64,000 nt of DNA from UBA10649 sp037130755 (GTDB lineage: Bacteria; Actinomycetota; Actinomycetes; S36-B12), in contig JBAXSI010000010.1 in the NCBI GenBank assembly GCA_037130755.1, positions 16,598 through 80,597 on the forward strand, written 5' to 3'. Positions 41,643 to 52,082 of this stretch are shown one piece after another. The position numbers and the translations under genes were made by a program. Each line of letters opens with the position of its first letter. Within the stretch, counting starts at the first letter, position 1. Under the pieces are notes generated by a model. The model did not search any database. It had not been told where the DNA came from and was given only the letters and a program-made list of their open reading frames with translations.

Positions 41643-42952
41643 GACGAGACAGCGGCGAGCTGCCCGCGTTGCCGAGCGTTGCCCAGGGCGGCCGAGTAGC
41701 TCGAGAGCAGCCCGGCCGTGGTGGCTGCCCAGCCGAAGGACGCCGCGTGCATGCGGGCGCCGTGGCTCAGCTCCTGGCGGAGGAGGGGCTGGCTGGTGAT
41801 GCGGGCGATGGCCGTGGCGAAGTCCCGCGGATCGTGGCCGTCGATGAGCAGCCCGCTGACCTGGTCGGCCACGGCGGTGCGAAGGCCGCCGACGGCGGCC
41901 GCCACGACCGGGGTGCCGCAGGCCTGGGCCTCGACGGCCACGAGCCCGAACGACTCCGAATGCGAGGGCACCACGGCCACATCGGCGGCGCGGTACCACT
42001 CCACCAGGGCGGCGCGGTCGGTCGGCGGCTCGAACCGGATGAGTTCGAGAATGCCGAGCGACCGAGCGAGGTCCATCAGGGCGGTCGGCTGGTCGAGCCC
42101 GCTCCCGGACGGGCCACCACAGATCGCGACGACGAGGCGCGCGCGCAGCGACGGGTCCCGCGCCACGAGCTCGGCGGCGGCGCGGATCAGGACATCGGGC
42201 GCCTTCAGCGGCTGGATGCGGCCCACGAACAGCAGTACGACGGCGTCGTCGGCCAGACCCCGTGCGGCTCGCGCCCTGGTCCGGCTGCCGATCGTGAACA
42301 GGTCCAGGTCCACGCCGGGGTGCACGACGTCCACGGCGTCGGGATCGGCCAAGTAGAGATCGATGAGCTCGGTGGCCTCGTCGCTGGTGTTGGCAACAAG
42401 CCGGTCCGCCGCGGCTACGACCTGCTGCTCGCCGATGACGCGCATCTCCGGCTCGGGTCGGTCACCCTCGGCGAGGTCGCGGTTCTTGACCTTGGCCATG
42501 GTGTGCATCGAGTGCACGAGGGGTACGTTCCAACGCTCCTTCGCCAGCCACCCGACCTGGCCGGACAGCCAGTAGTGCGAGTGGATCAGGTCGAACCAGC
42601 CCTCAGGCCTGGCCGCCTCGGCGCGCATGACGCCGGCCGTCACGGCGCACAACTGGCCGGGCAGGTCCTGCTTGAGCAGGCCCTCGAATGGTCCGGCCGT
42701 GACGTGCCGGACGGTGACGCCAGGCGCCATCTCGATGACGGTGGGCAGGGCGGAGGACGTGGAGCGCGTGAAGATCTCGACCTCGACGCCGGACTGGGCA
42801 AGGCGCTTGGCCGTCTCGACCACGTACACGTTCATGCCGCCGGCGTCGCCGGTGCCCGGCTGGTCGAGGGGTGAAGTGTGGATCGAGAGGACGGCCACGC
42901 GCCGGGGAAGGGTCCCGCGGCGGGCATCGGACATGCTCGACAGCGTCGCCAT
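41639..42952 (-). CDS. mshA: D-inositol-3-phosphate glycosyltransferase (mycothiol pathway)
   Basis: 437 residues, GT4 fold. N-terminal VAVLSIHTSPLDQPGTGDAGGMNVYV is characteristic of MshA, with LIHSHYWLSG, HSMHTMAKVKN, HPGVDLDLF and the donor-site SESFGLVAVEAQACGTPVV. It joins GlcNAc to inositol-3-phosphate, the first mycothiol step; the last-step gene mshD is also in this window. Starts at 42952 (AGGAGGG 11 bases upstream), 42934 or a TTG at 42985 are possible; 42952 is preferred. Confidence 0.95.
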   Translation of the reverse strand: MATLSSMSDARRGTLPRRVAVLSIHTSPLDQPGTGDAGGMNVYVVETAKRLAQSGVEVEIFTRSTSSALPTVIEMAPGVTVRHVTAGPFEGLLKQDLPGQLCAVTAGVMRAEAARPEGWFDLIHSHYWLSGQVGWLAKERWNVPLVHSMHTMAKVKNRDLAEGDRPEPEMRVIGEQQVVAAADRLVANTSDEATELIDLYLADPDAVDVVHPGVDLDLFTIGSRTRARAARGLADDAVVLLFVGRIQPLKAPDVLIRAAAELVARDPSLRARLVVAICGGPSGSGLDQPTALMDLARSLGILELIRFEPPTDRAALVEWYRAADVAVVPSHSESFGLVAVEAQACGTPVVAAAVGGLRTAVADQVSGLLIDGHDPRDFATAIARITSQPLLRQELSHGARMHAASFGWAATTAGLLSSYSAALGNARQRGQLAAVSS

Positions 42953-43030
42953 GCCTGTCACCGCCCTCCTCGTCCGGTTCGACAACCGTCGAGAAGTCTC
43001 CCGTATTCCCCACGAAAGGGCTACCGGGCC

Positions 43031-43693
43031 TCAGGTGAGGGTGACTCCCGCGTAGGGAGCGCCCGTGACGATGGTGATGACCCGCTTCGTGACCGACACC
43101 GCGTGGTCGGCGTACCGCTCGTAGTAACGCGAAAGCAAGGTCACGTCGATCGCTGCCTCGACCCCGTGGGACCAGGACTTCGACAGCACGATGGTGAACA
43201 GCTCGCGGTGCAGTCGGTCGACCTCCACGTCGTGACGGGCGATGTCTGCGGCGAGGGACACGTCGCGCGTAGCGATGACCGAGCCGGTCTTCGACACGAT
43301 CGCCTCGGCGAGGCCGCCCATCTCGGCGAACGTGCCGCGCAGTTCGACGGGGATGGACAGTTTCGGGTATCGCAGTCGGGACTGCTTGGCCACGTGCTCG
43401 GCGAGGTCGCCCATGCGTTCGAGGGACGAGGCGATCCGCAGTGCGCCGACGACGACCCGGAGGCTATCGGCGTCAGGATGCAGCGTCGCGATGATCTCCA
43501 GGCAGCGTTCCTCGATGTCGGAGGTCAGCATGTCGATCCGGGCGTCGGCATCGATGACCGACTCGGCGAGCGGCAGGTCGGCGTCGAGGAGCGCCTGCGT
43601 GGCCCTGTTCATCGCCGACCCGACCAAGTTCGTCATCTGAACGAGCTCGTCGTAGATCGTGTCCAGTTCCCCGGCATACGGCGACTCGGTCAT
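43031..43693 (-). CDS. phoU: Phosphate transport regulator PhoU
   Basis: 220 residues, two three-helix bundles each with the E/D-x3-D metal motif (ERMGDLAEH; YERYADHAV). PhoU links the Pst transporter to the phosphate-sensing kinase. It is divergent from the senX3-regX3 pair, the arrangement seen for phoU and phoRP in Streptomyces. TACGCT lies 8 bases before the ATG. Confidence 0.95.
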   Translation of the reverse strand: MTESPYAGELDTIYDELVQMTNLVGSAMNRATQALLDADLPLAESVIDADARIDMLTSDIEERCLEIIATLHPDADSLRVVVGALRIASSLERMGDLAEHVAKQSRLRYPKLSIPVELRGTFAEMGGLAEAIVSKTGSVIATRDVSLAADIARHDVEVDRLHRELFTIVLSKSWSHGVEAAIDVTLLSRYYERYADHAVSVTKRVITIVTGAPYAGVTLT

Positions 43694-43847
43694 GGTCAGG
43701 AAGCGTAGGCCACGGCGGTACGCGGATGCGCCGACCGGATGAATGGCCGGCGACGGGGAGGTGAAATCCGTGTGCCGGACGCTGAATTGTGGACGAATCA
43801 TGTGCGGTAGGACACGGCGCTGGTCACGGCCGACTCGTTGGCGCACC

Positions 43848-43853
43848 TATCCT
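43848..43853 (+). promoter_or_regulatory. -10 element of senX3, leaderless transcript likely
   Basis: TATCCT, 6 bases, then the GTG start; no ribosome site. The 166-base gap to phoU holds nothing else I can identify with confidence. Confidence 0.45.
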
Positions 43854-43859
43854 TCAGGT

Positions 43860-45008
43860 GTGCCTCGACGCCACCGATCGAACGCCGCTGCCTCCGACGG
43901 GACGGTAGGACGGCGTCCGGCCACCCACGAGCCGGCCGTCCCGGATGAAGTCATCCGTGTCCTGAGCGTTCTTCCCTCGGCCACCTTGGTGGTCGCACCG
44001 GACGGCGTCGTCCTGCGATCGAGTTCGCGCGCGCTGGCGCTGGGCCTGGTGAACCGCAGCCGAGTGACGATTCCGGACATCGTGCACCTGATCGAGCGGG
44101 CCGCTGACGACGGTCACGCCCGCGAGCAGGAGATGCGAGTCCGCCGCCCACCGCTGGGGCGCGAACTGCTGGAGATCCGCGTGCGCGTCGCGCCCCTGGG
44201 CACGGGCGCCATCCTCGTGCTCATCGACGACCTCGCCGAAGAGCGTCGCGTGGACGTGGTGCGCCGCGACTTCGTCGCCAACGTCAGCCATGAGCTCAAG
44301 ACCCCGGTGGGTGCGCTGTCGCTGTTGGCCGAAGCCGTCCTGGCCGCCAGCGATGACCCCGAGCAGGTGCGGCACTTCGCCGAGCGGATGCAGGCGGAGG
44401 CCGGTCGGCTCAGCCACCTCATCCAGGACGTCATCGACCTCTCGCGGCTGCAGGGCGACGACCCCCTCACGCGGGCCGAGGTCGTCGACGTCGACGACCT
44501 GGTGTCCCGCGCCATCGAGGAGACGCGGACGCTTGCGACCCCTCAGGACATCGAGCTCGTCACGGGCGATCGGTCGGGAACCGTCGTCTACGGCGACAAG
44601 AGCCAGCTCCTCACGGCATTGCGCAATCTGATCACCAACGCCATCGCCTACTCGCCTGGGCACACACGCGTCTCCGTCAGCGTGCGTGCGGCTGAGTCAC
44701 TCGTCGAGATCTCGGTCAAGGATCAGGGGATTGGGATCCCGGTCAACGACCTCGACCGCATTTTCGAGCGGTTCTACCGCGTCGACCCCGCTCGGTCGCG
44801 CGTCACGGGTGGTACTGGCCTGGGCCTGGCGATCGTCAAGCACGTGTGCCAGAACCATGGCGGAGAGTGCACGGTGTGGTCTGAGCCTGGGGTGGGATCG
44901 ACGTTCACGCTGAGGCTGCCCGCGTACCAGCTGACGTCGCCGTTCGGCCGAGACGGCCGCGAACTGGAGATCGACGTACTGTCGGTCCCGTCTGGGGAGG
45001 TCCAGTAA
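43860..45008 (+). CDS. senX3: Sensor histidine kinase SenX3/PhoR-like, apparently without membrane segments
   Basis: 382 residues. PAS-like domain (about 28-125), dimerisation/phosphoacceptor NVSHELKTPVGAL, N-box LRNLITNAIAYSP, DQGIGIP and GGTGLGLAIVKH. It should phosphorylate the response regulator that follows with a TAATG overlap, in response to phosphate via PhoU/Pst. Mycobacterial SenX3 begins with two membrane helices; no hydrophobic span exists here even in the longest upstream reading, so this version looks cytoplasmic. GTG start with a leaderless-type promoter. Confidence 0.92.
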   Translation: MPRRHRSNAAASDGTVGRRPATHEPAVPDEVIRVLSVLPSATLVVAPDGVVLRSSSRALALGLVNRSRVTIPDIVHLIERAADDGHAREQEMRVRRPPLGRELLEIRVRVAPLGTGAILVLIDDLAEERRVDVVRRDFVANVSHELKTPVGALSLLAEAVLAASDDPEQVRHFAERMQAEAGRLSHLIQDVIDLSRLQGDDPLTRAEVVDVDDLVSRAIEETRTLATPQDIELVTGDRSGTVVYGDKSQLLTALRNLITNAIAYSPGHTRVSVSVRAAESLVEISVKDQGIGIPVNDLDRIFERFYRVDPARSRVTGGTGLGLAIVKHVCQNHGGECTVWSEPGVGSTFTLRLPAYQLTSPFGRDGRELEIDVLSVPSGEVQ

Positions 45009-45688
45009 TGACGCGCGTACTCGTGGTCGAGGACGAGGAATCGTTCTCCGAGGCACTGTCCTTCATGCTGCGGCGCGAGGGCTACGAAGTCGAGGTCGCC
45101 GGTGACGGCAATGTGGCGGTCGAGCTTTTCGAACAACGTGGCGCCGACCTGATCCTTCTCGACCTCATGCTGCCCGGCCTGTCCGGCACCGAGGTGTGCC
45201 GCCACATTCGGACCAAGTCGCAGGTTCCGATCATCATGCTCACGGCCAAGGACGGCGAGATCGACAAGGTCGTCGGGCTCGAGATCGGTGCCGACGACTA
45301 CGTGACCAAGCCCTTCTCGTCGCGGGAGCTCCTGGCCCGTGTTCGTGCGGTGCTCCGCCGTCATGGCGAGCCCGAGGATCTCGTTCCGATGACGATCGAG
45401 GCAGGTCCGGTGCGCATCGACGCAGACCGTCACCTGGTGACCGTGCGGGGTGAGGCCGTGCAGATGCCTCTGAAGGAGTTCGACCTCCTTGAGTTCCTCG
45501 TGCGCAACTCAGGCCGGGTGCTCACGCGCTCGCAGCTCATCGACCGCGTCTGGGGATCGGACTACGTCGGCGACACCAAGACGCTGGACGTGCACGTGAA
45601 GCGGCTGCGCGCCAAGGTCGAGGTCGATCCGGCTAACCCCGTGCACCTCATCACCGTGCGAGGGCTCGGCTACAAGTACGAGGCGTAG
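45008..45688 (+). CDS. regX3: Response regulator RegX3/PhoP-like
   Basis: 226 residues, OmpR family. Receiver with VVEDEESF, phosphoacceptor LILLDLMLPG, TAKDGEID and VTKPFSSRELLARV; winged helix ending HVKRLRAKVE...VRGLGYKYEA. Controls the phosphate regulon. Its ATG overlaps the kinase stop (TAATG). It converges on an LpqE-like gene 6 bases away. Confidence 0.95.
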   Translation: MTRVLVVEDEESFSEALSFMLRREGYEVEVAGDGNVAVELFEQRGADLILLDLMLPGLSGTEVCRHIRTKSQVPIIMLTAKDGEIDKVVGLEIGADDYVTKPFSSRELLARVRAVLRRHGEPEDLVPMTIEAGPVRIDADRHLVTVRGEAVQMPLKEFDLLEFLVRNSGRVLTRSQLIDRVWGSDYVGDTKTLDVHVKRLRAKVEVDPANPVHLITVRGLGYKYEA

Positions 45689-45694
45689 ACCTCG

Positions 45695-46246
45695 CTAGTT
45701 GGCTGCAGGAGATGCGGCAGCTGATGCGGCGGCGCTGGCCGGCACCGCTGCCTGCGGCGGGTTGGGCGCGATGCCCTCGTAGTACCCGACCGGCAGCACG
45801 GACAGCACCGACATCTTCACCAGCCCGGCGTTCTGGAATCCGAGCTCGACCGGCACGTAGGTGGACACCGGCTTGTCGAACGCGTAGGCGTTGATCCAGT
45901 GCTCGGACTCGAAGCCGAACGACGTGGAGGAGCCTGGCGCGAGTTCGACCTTGTCGCCGGTGATGGTGGCGGGCTGGCCGTTGACCGTGGCGTAGACCAG
46001 CACGTCCTTCTCGGGGCCGATGTTGACCAGGCGAGTGGCCAAGGTCGCCGCCTTCGAGCCCTCCGGGCCCAGCACCAACGTGGCGTTCTCGATCTTGATC
46101 GTGCCGGCCTGGGCGGACACCCCGTTGCCCGACGTCATGGTGGCTTGCTCGTTCGTGGTGGCGGCCTTGCCGCTGAAGCAGCCTGTGAGGGCGGGAGCGA
46201 CGACGACGAGCAGGGAGGCCACAGCGAGGGCGTAGGTGCGCTTCAC
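45695..46246 (-). CDS. LpqE-like lipoprotein
   Basis: 183 residues. Signal peptide with lipobox LTGC (about Cys24), then a beta-sandwich-like body and a Pro/Ala-rich C-terminus. LpqE (Rv3584) is divergent from carD in mycobacteria, as here. Function unknown, cell-envelope location. GTG start with TACTGT 7 bases upstream (leaderless). Confidence 0.8.
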   Translation of the reverse strand: MKRTYALAVASLLVVVAPALTGCFSGKAATTNEQATMTSGNGVSAQAGTIKIENATLVLGPEGSKAATLATRLVNIGPEKDVLVYATVNGQPATITGDKVELAPGSSTSFGFESEHWINAYAFDKPVSTYVPVELGFQNAGLVKMSVLSVLPVGYYEGIAPNPPQAAVPASAAASAAASPAAN

Positions 46247-46253
46247 GGGGGCA

Positions 46254-46259
46254 ACAGTA
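46254..46259 (-). promoter_or_regulatory. -10 element of the LpqE-like gene, leaderless
   Basis: Reading leftward TACTGT is followed by 7 bases and the GTG start codon. Confidence 0.45.
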
Positions 46260-46372
46260 GCGAAGCGTCGGCCGACTTTGGCGGCCGTCCGACCCCCGGC
46301 GGGCCGAGCGCTCCGGAAACCGGCCGTCAGGCGCGTGGTAAAGTTGAGTCCCTTGGAAAGGGGTTCCTCTTT

Positions 46373-46855
46373 ATGACGTTCAACGTCGGCGACACGGTTG
46401 TCTATCCGCACCACGGAGCGGCCGTCATCGAAGCAGTCGAGATTCGGACCATCAAGGGGGAAGACCGCGAGTACTTGGTGCTGCGCGTCGCCCAGGGTGA
46501 TCTGACCGTGCGCGTGCCCGCCGACAACGTCGACCTCGTGGGTGTCCGCGATGTCGTGAATGCGGAGGGTCTCGACCGGGTCTTCAACGTCCTGCGTCAG
46601 CCCTACACGGAGGAGCCCACCAACTGGTCCCGCCGGTACAAGGCGAACCTTGAGAAGCTCGCCTCCGGCGACGTCATCAAGGTGGCCGAGGTGGTTCGTG
46701 ACCTGTGGCGTCGTGAGCGTGAGCGCGGCCTGTCGGCCGGCGAGAAGCGCATGCTGGCCAAGGCCCGTCAGATCCTCGTGAGCGAGCTGGCCCTGGCCGA
46801 GAAGACCAACGAGGACAAGGCAGAAGCCATCCTCGACGAGGTCCTAGCCTCCTAG
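46373..46855 (+). CDS. carD: CarD/CdnL RNA polymerase-binding transcription factor
   Basis: 160 residues, near the mycobacterial length of 162. N-terminal RNAP-interaction domain (FNVGDTVVYPHHGAAVIEAVE) and C-terminal helical DNA-binding domain with the conserved Trp context RDLWRRERERGLSAGEKRML. It stabilises open promoter complexes, notably at rRNA promoters. TAAAGT (46340-46345 area) is a possible -10 and GAAAGGGG a ribosome site. ispD follows 21 bases downstream. Confidence 0.96.
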   Translation: MTFNVGDTVVYPHHGAAVIEAVEIRTIKGEDREYLVLRVAQGDLTVRVPADNVDLVGVRDVVNAEGLDRVFNVLRQPYTEEPTNWSRRYKANLEKLASGDVIKVAEVVRDLWRRERERGLSAGEKRMLAKARQILVSELALAEKTNEDKAEAILDEVLAS

Positions 46856-46876
46856 CGCGACGCCGTCCTCGACGTC

Positions 46877-47599
46877 GTGACCACCGAAACCTCGGGCCGC
46901 ACCGCAGTTCTCGTTCCGGCTGCCGGCCGCGGCGAACGCCTCGGACCGGGCATGCCCAAGGCCCTTCGTCCCCTCGGCGGCATTCCCATGCTCGTGCACG
47001 CCGTGCGTGCCCTGGCGGCCAGCCGGGTCGTTGACATCGTCGTGGTCGCTGCCCCTGAGGACAGCGCGGAGAGCGTTGCCGCGATGCTCGCGGAGCAGTC
47101 GTTCGGCGCCGAGGTGGTCGTGGTCACCGGCGGCGACACCCGCCAGGACTCCGTGGCGCGGGCCCTCCTCACCCTTCCGGACGATGTCGACGTCGTCCTC
47201 GTCCACGATGCCGCGCGACCGCTGGTGCCGGTCGAGGTGGTCACGGCCGTGGCCTCGGCCGTCCGGTCCGGCCGCCCGGCGGTGGTCCCCGCCCTTCCCG
47301 TCGTCGACACCATCAAGCGCGTCAACGCCTCCGAAGACGTCCAGGAGACGATCGACCGTGCCCCCCTTCGGGCCATCCAGACTCCCCAGGGCTTCGAGCG
47401 CCAGGTCCTGCAGCGTGCCCATGCCTCGGCGGACCTCGATGCCATTCCGGCGACCGACGACGCCGGCCTGGTCGAGCGACTGGGCATCCCCGTCCACGTC
47501 ATCCCCGGCCACGAGGAGGCGTTCAAGGTGACGCGACCCTTCGACGTGGTCATGGCTGAGGCTGTCCTGGCCCGACGAAGGGCCGCCGGTGCCATCTGA
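46877..47599 (+). CDS. ispD: 2-C-methyl-D-erythritol 4-phosphate cytidylyltransferase
   Basis: 240 residues. VPAAGRGERLGPGMPKAL (nucleotide loop), VHDAARPLVP and QTPQGFERQVL. Third enzyme of the MEP isoprenoid pathway. GTG start; overlaps ispF by 11 bases. Confidence 0.96.
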   Translation: MTTETSGRTAVLVPAAGRGERLGPGMPKALRPLGGIPMLVHAVRALAASRVVDIVVVAAPEDSAESVAAMLAEQSFGAEVVVVTGGDTRQDSVARALLTLPDDVDVVLVHDAARPLVPVEVVTAVASAVRSGRPAVVPALPVVDTIKRVNASEDVQETIDRAPLRAIQTPQGFERQVLQRAHASADLDAIPATDDAGLVERLGIPVHVIPGHEEAFKVTRPFDVVMAEAVLARRRAAGAI

Positions 47600-48065
47600 C
47601 CCGCTGGTGGGCATCGGCACCGACGTCCACGCCTTCGCGCCCGGTCGCCCGATGTGGCTGGCCGGACTGTTCTGGCCGGACGAGACGGGGCTGGCCGGTC
47701 ACTCCGACGCGGACGTCGCCGCCCACGCCCTATGCGACGCGCTGCTGTCGGCCGCTGGCCTCGGTGACCTCGGGTCGGTGTTCGGCACAAGCGACCCGCA
47801 GTGGTCGGACGCATCCGGGGTCTCGCTGCTGGCGCACACCGCCTCGCTGATCCGCGGCGCCGGCATGCGCATCGGCAACGGCAGCGTCCAGGTCATCGGG
47901 AACCGTCCGCGCATCGGCTCCCGTCGGGAGGAGGCGCAGGACGTCCTGTCCGCCGCCATCGGCGCCCCAGTCCGCATCTCCGGCACGACCACCGACGGCC
48001 TCGGCCTGACCGGGCGCGATGAGGGCGTCGCGGCGATTGCGATAGCGTCCGTCCACCCCATCTGA
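47589..48065 (+). CDS. ispF: 2-C-methyl-D-erythritol 2,4-cyclodiphosphate synthase
   Basis: 158 residues. GIGTDVHAF (zinc D-x-H), AGHSDADVAAHALCDALL and the C-terminal TTDGLGLTGRDEGVAA. Next MEP-pathway enzyme after the IspE step; trimeric zinc enzyme. GTG start within the ispD 3' end. Confidence 0.96.
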   Translation: MPSDPLVGIGTDVHAFAPGRPMWLAGLFWPDETGLAGHSDADVAAHALCDALLSAAGLGDLGSVFGTSDPQWSDASGVSLLAHTASLIRGAGMRIGNGSVQVIGNRPRIGSRREEAQDVLSAAIGAPVRISGTTTDGLGLTGRDEGVAAIAIASVHPI

Positions 48066-48111
48066 TCGAGAAAACACCGCCTCGCGTTGCGAGGCCGAGG
48101 AGGAAGCGCCC

Positions 48112-48504
48112 ATGGCTGCCCTGCCGGAAAAGGCGAAGACACTGCTGGACTCCCCTGAGTTCGCGACCATCGCGACCCTCAACCCCGATGGGCAGCCGCA
48201 ACTGTCGATCGTGTGGGTCGAACGAGACGGTGACGACGTCCTGGTGAGCACGATCCTGGGCCGTCAGAAGCACCGCAACCTCGAGCGGGATCCGAAGGTG
48301 ACCGTCCTGGTGTGCCCCAAGGACAGTCCGTACGAGTACGCCGAGATCCGCGGAACGGCGGCCATGTCCGAGGAGGGTGGCCGGGAGCTGATCGATCGCC
48401 TGTGCACCAAGTACACCGGTGGCGAGCGGTACGCCGGCGACGATGGAACCGACAACGTGCGCGTCATCGTGCGCATCACCCCGACCAAGGTGGTCATCCG
48501 CTAG
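48112..48504 (+). CDS. PPOX-class F420-dependent oxidoreductase-like protein
   Basis: 130 residues, split-barrel flavin/F420 fold (FATIATLNPDGQPQLSIVWVE, RNLERDPKVTVLV). Similar to Rv1155-type proteins that bind F420; substrate unknown. It is inserted between ispF and cysS, which are adjacent in mycobacteria. GGAGGAAG precedes the ATG. Confidence 0.87.
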   Translation: MAALPEKAKTLLDSPEFATIATLNPDGQPQLSIVWVERDGDDVLVSTILGRQKHRNLERDPKVTVLVCPKDSPYEYAEIRGTAAMSEEGGRELIDRLCTKYTGGERYAGDDGTDNVRVIVRITPTKVVIR

Positions 48505-48527
48505 TCGGGCGGTTCGCCGCGCCTCGG

Positions 48528-48533
48528 TACTGT
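48528..48533 (+). promoter_or_regulatory. -10 element of cysS, leaderless
   Basis: TACTGT, 7 bases, then the GTG start of cysS; no ribosome site. Confidence 0.45.
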
Positions 48534-48540
48534 TCGGCCT

Positions 48541-49947
<1,407 letters not shown>

Positions 49948-49965
49948 CGGGAAGCAGGACTGACG

Positions 49966-50916
49966 ATGGCTGGTAACTCGCAACGGCGCGGCGCCATGCG
50001 CAAGACCGGTACCAAGAAGGGTGCGACGGTCGGCTCGGGCGGCCAGAAGCGCCAGGCGCTCGAGGGACGCAAGCCCACGCCCAAGGCCGTCGACCGGCCG
50101 CATCATCCGGCAGCGCGTCGGCAGCGGGCCGTGGCGAAGCGCGCCGACGCGACGACGACCAAGCGGGCGACGTCGCGCAGCAGTGGGCGTCGTTCCGCCG
50201 GGAGCGTTCTCGTCGGACGCAACCCCGTCGTCGAGGCGCTGCGTGCGAAGATCCCCGCCTCGACGCTCTATGTGCAGACCAAGGTCGATGCCGATGACCG
50301 TTGGCGCGAGGCGATGCGCATCGCGGTGTCGATGAACATCGCGATCCTGGAAGTCACCAAGACCGAGCTCGATCGCATGTCCGACGGTGCTGTCCATCAA
50401 GGCCTCGTCCTCGCGGTGCCCGAGTACCAGTACAGCGAGGTCGACGACCTCGACACCGACCTGCTCGTCGTGCTCGATGGCGTCACCGATCCCCGCAACC
50501 TCGGTGCGATCGCCCGGTCGGCCGCGGCCTTCGGCTCCGGTGGCATCGTCCTGCCGACGCGGCGTTCCGTGGGCGTCACGGCTTCGGCATGGAAGGCTTC
50601 CGCTGGAGCCCTGTCTCGAGTTCCGGTGGCCCAGGTGACCAACACGACGCGCGCGCTCGAGGCCCTGAAGAAGCAGGGCTTCACCATCGTCGGCCTGGCC
50701 GCGGATGCCGACGTCACCCTCGGCGGGCTCGATCGGGAGATCCTCACGTCGCCGGTGGCGATCGTCGTCGGCGCCGAGGGTGCGGGACTCTCGAGGCTCG
50801 TCGGTGAGACCTGCGACTGGCGCGTCAGCATCCCCATGGCCGTTGGCACTGAGTCGCTCAATGCGTCAGTCGCAGCAAGCATCGTGCTTCAGGCGGTGTT
50901 CTCTGCCCGGTCCTGA
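49966..50916 (+). CDS. rlmB: 23S rRNA (guanosine-2'-O-)-methyltransferase RlmB/TrmH family
   Basis: 316 residues. An 80-residue basic, Lys/Arg/Thr-rich N-terminal extension (likely rRNA-binding) precedes the SPOUT domain: LDGVTDPRNLGAIARSA, VGAEGAGLSRL and ESLNASVAASI. Methylates rRNA (RlmB) in related proteins. Its 3' end overlaps the convergent antiporter gene by 28 bases. Confidence 0.92.
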   Translation: MAGNSQRRGAMRKTGTKKGATVGSGGQKRQALEGRKPTPKAVDRPHHPAARRQRAVAKRADATTTKRATSRSSGRRSAGSVLVGRNPVVEALRAKIPASTLYVQTKVDADDRWREAMRIAVSMNIAILEVTKTELDRMSDGAVHQGLVLAVPEYQYSEVDDLDTDLLVVLDGVTDPRNLGAIARSAAAFGSGGIVLPTRRSVGVTASAWKASAGALSRVPVAQVTNTTRALEALKKQGFTIVGLAADADVTLGGLDREILTSPVAIVVGAEGAGLSRLVGETCDWRVSIPMAVGTESLNASVAASIVLQAVFSARS

Positions 50917-52082
50917 TCGACCGCTGGCTCCGGTGGGAGCTTCTTGACCAGCGAGTTGCCGATCAGCGGGAAGAACAGCACGGTGAGCGCGCCGGCGCCG
51001 ACAAGTGCGGCGGCATTCTGGGGCAACATGATCCCCGTCTCCACCTCCAGCGACGTGACGGCGACGATGATCGGCAGCGCCGTCGCAACCAGAAGCGAGA
51101 AGCGCGCCCGCTTGCGTGGGTTCGGGATCGCACCGCGGTAGAGGAAGAACTGCGGAAGACCGCGCACCAGGGCCATCAAGACGAAGAAGAGCACGAGGCG
51201 ACCGGGGTTGTCCGCGATCGACTGTACGTCGAGGTTGGCTCCCGAGACGATGAAGAACACCGGGATGAAGAAGCCGAACGCGATCGCCTCGATACGGACC
51301 GTCAGATTCGACTCCTCGGAGGGTGGTGCAATCCGGCGCACGATGATGCCGGCGATGAATGCGCCGAGGACGACGTCGAGTCCGAACGAGGCGGCGACGG
51401 CAAGCAGCATGATCAGCAGCAGCATGGAGATGCGTACGGCCGTCTGCGAACTGGTGTGGTGGCCGGAGTCGAGCAGTTGCCGGATGCGATCGGTCGCGAA
51501 GCGCTGAGGGATCGCGGCCAGCAGGAGTGCCACGAGGCCGAACGCGACCAGCGTGAGGATGGCGACGAACCGATTCTGTGCGCCAAGCAGCAGTGAGATG
51601 GCCAGGATCGGGCCGAACTCGCCCCAGGCACCGGCGCCCATGAAGTAGGTCCCGAACGGGGTGTTGAGCTCCTTGGCATCGCGCAGGATCGGCAGAAGCG
51701 TGCCCAGCGCGGTGGACGTGAGGGCGATGGCCACGCCGAGCGTGTCCTGGACTTCACCGGCGAAGCTGAGCACGAGCGACACACCTGCCGCGAGCAGCAT
51801 CGAGATGCCCCAGCCGGATGCGGCCAGTCGCCCGCTGCGGCCGCGCACGGCCCGCGGCTCCAGTTCCATGCCGGCGAGGAAGAACAGCATGCCCAGGCCG
51901 AGCTCGGACAGAAGCTTGATGGAGTCGTCGACGTTGATCCAGCCCAGGACGTGCGGCCCGAAGATGACTCCGCCGGCCAACAGGAGGACGACCTCGGCGA
52001 CCTTGATCCGGAACAGGCCGACGATCAATGGCGTGGCCGCCGCGATCGCGATGATGACGAGCAGGGAGCCGAAGTCACTCAT
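50889..52082 (-). CDS. CPA2-family cation/proton antiporter (KefB/NhaS-like)
   Basis: 397 residues with about 12-13 membrane segments (FRIKVAEVVLLLAGGVIFGPHVLGW, FFLAGMELEP, LDVVLGAFIAGIIVRR). No C-terminal TrkA-N domain, so it is the short form. It exchanges K+ or Na+ for protons. Its ATG lies inside the end of the DUF4032 gene (8-base overlap), so the two are coupled. Confidence 0.9.
   Translation of the reverse strand: MSDFGSLLVIIAIAAATPLIVGLFRIKVAEVVLLLAGGVIFGPHVLGWINVDDSIKLLSELGLGMLFFLAGMELEPRAVRGRSGRLAASGWGISMLLAAGVSLVLSFAGEVQDTLGVAIALTSTALGTLLPILRDAKELNTPFGTYFMGAGAWGEFGPILAISLLLGAQNRFVAILTLVAFGLVALLLAAIPQRFATDRIRQLLDSGHHTSSQTAVRISMLLLIMLLAVAASFGLDVVLGAFIAGIIVRRIAPPSEESNLTVRIEAIAFGFFIPVFFIVSGANLDVQSIADNPGRLVLFFVLMALVRGLPQFFLYRGAIPNPRKRARFSLLVATALPIIVAVTSLEVETGIMLPQNAAALVGAGALTVLFFPLIGNSLVKKLPPEPAVDQDRAENTA

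Noticed and set aside
43694..43859. PHO-box direct repeats between phoU and senX3
   Set aside because: TTCA-containing segments are spaced 21 bases and match the known 11-base repeat pattern poorly.
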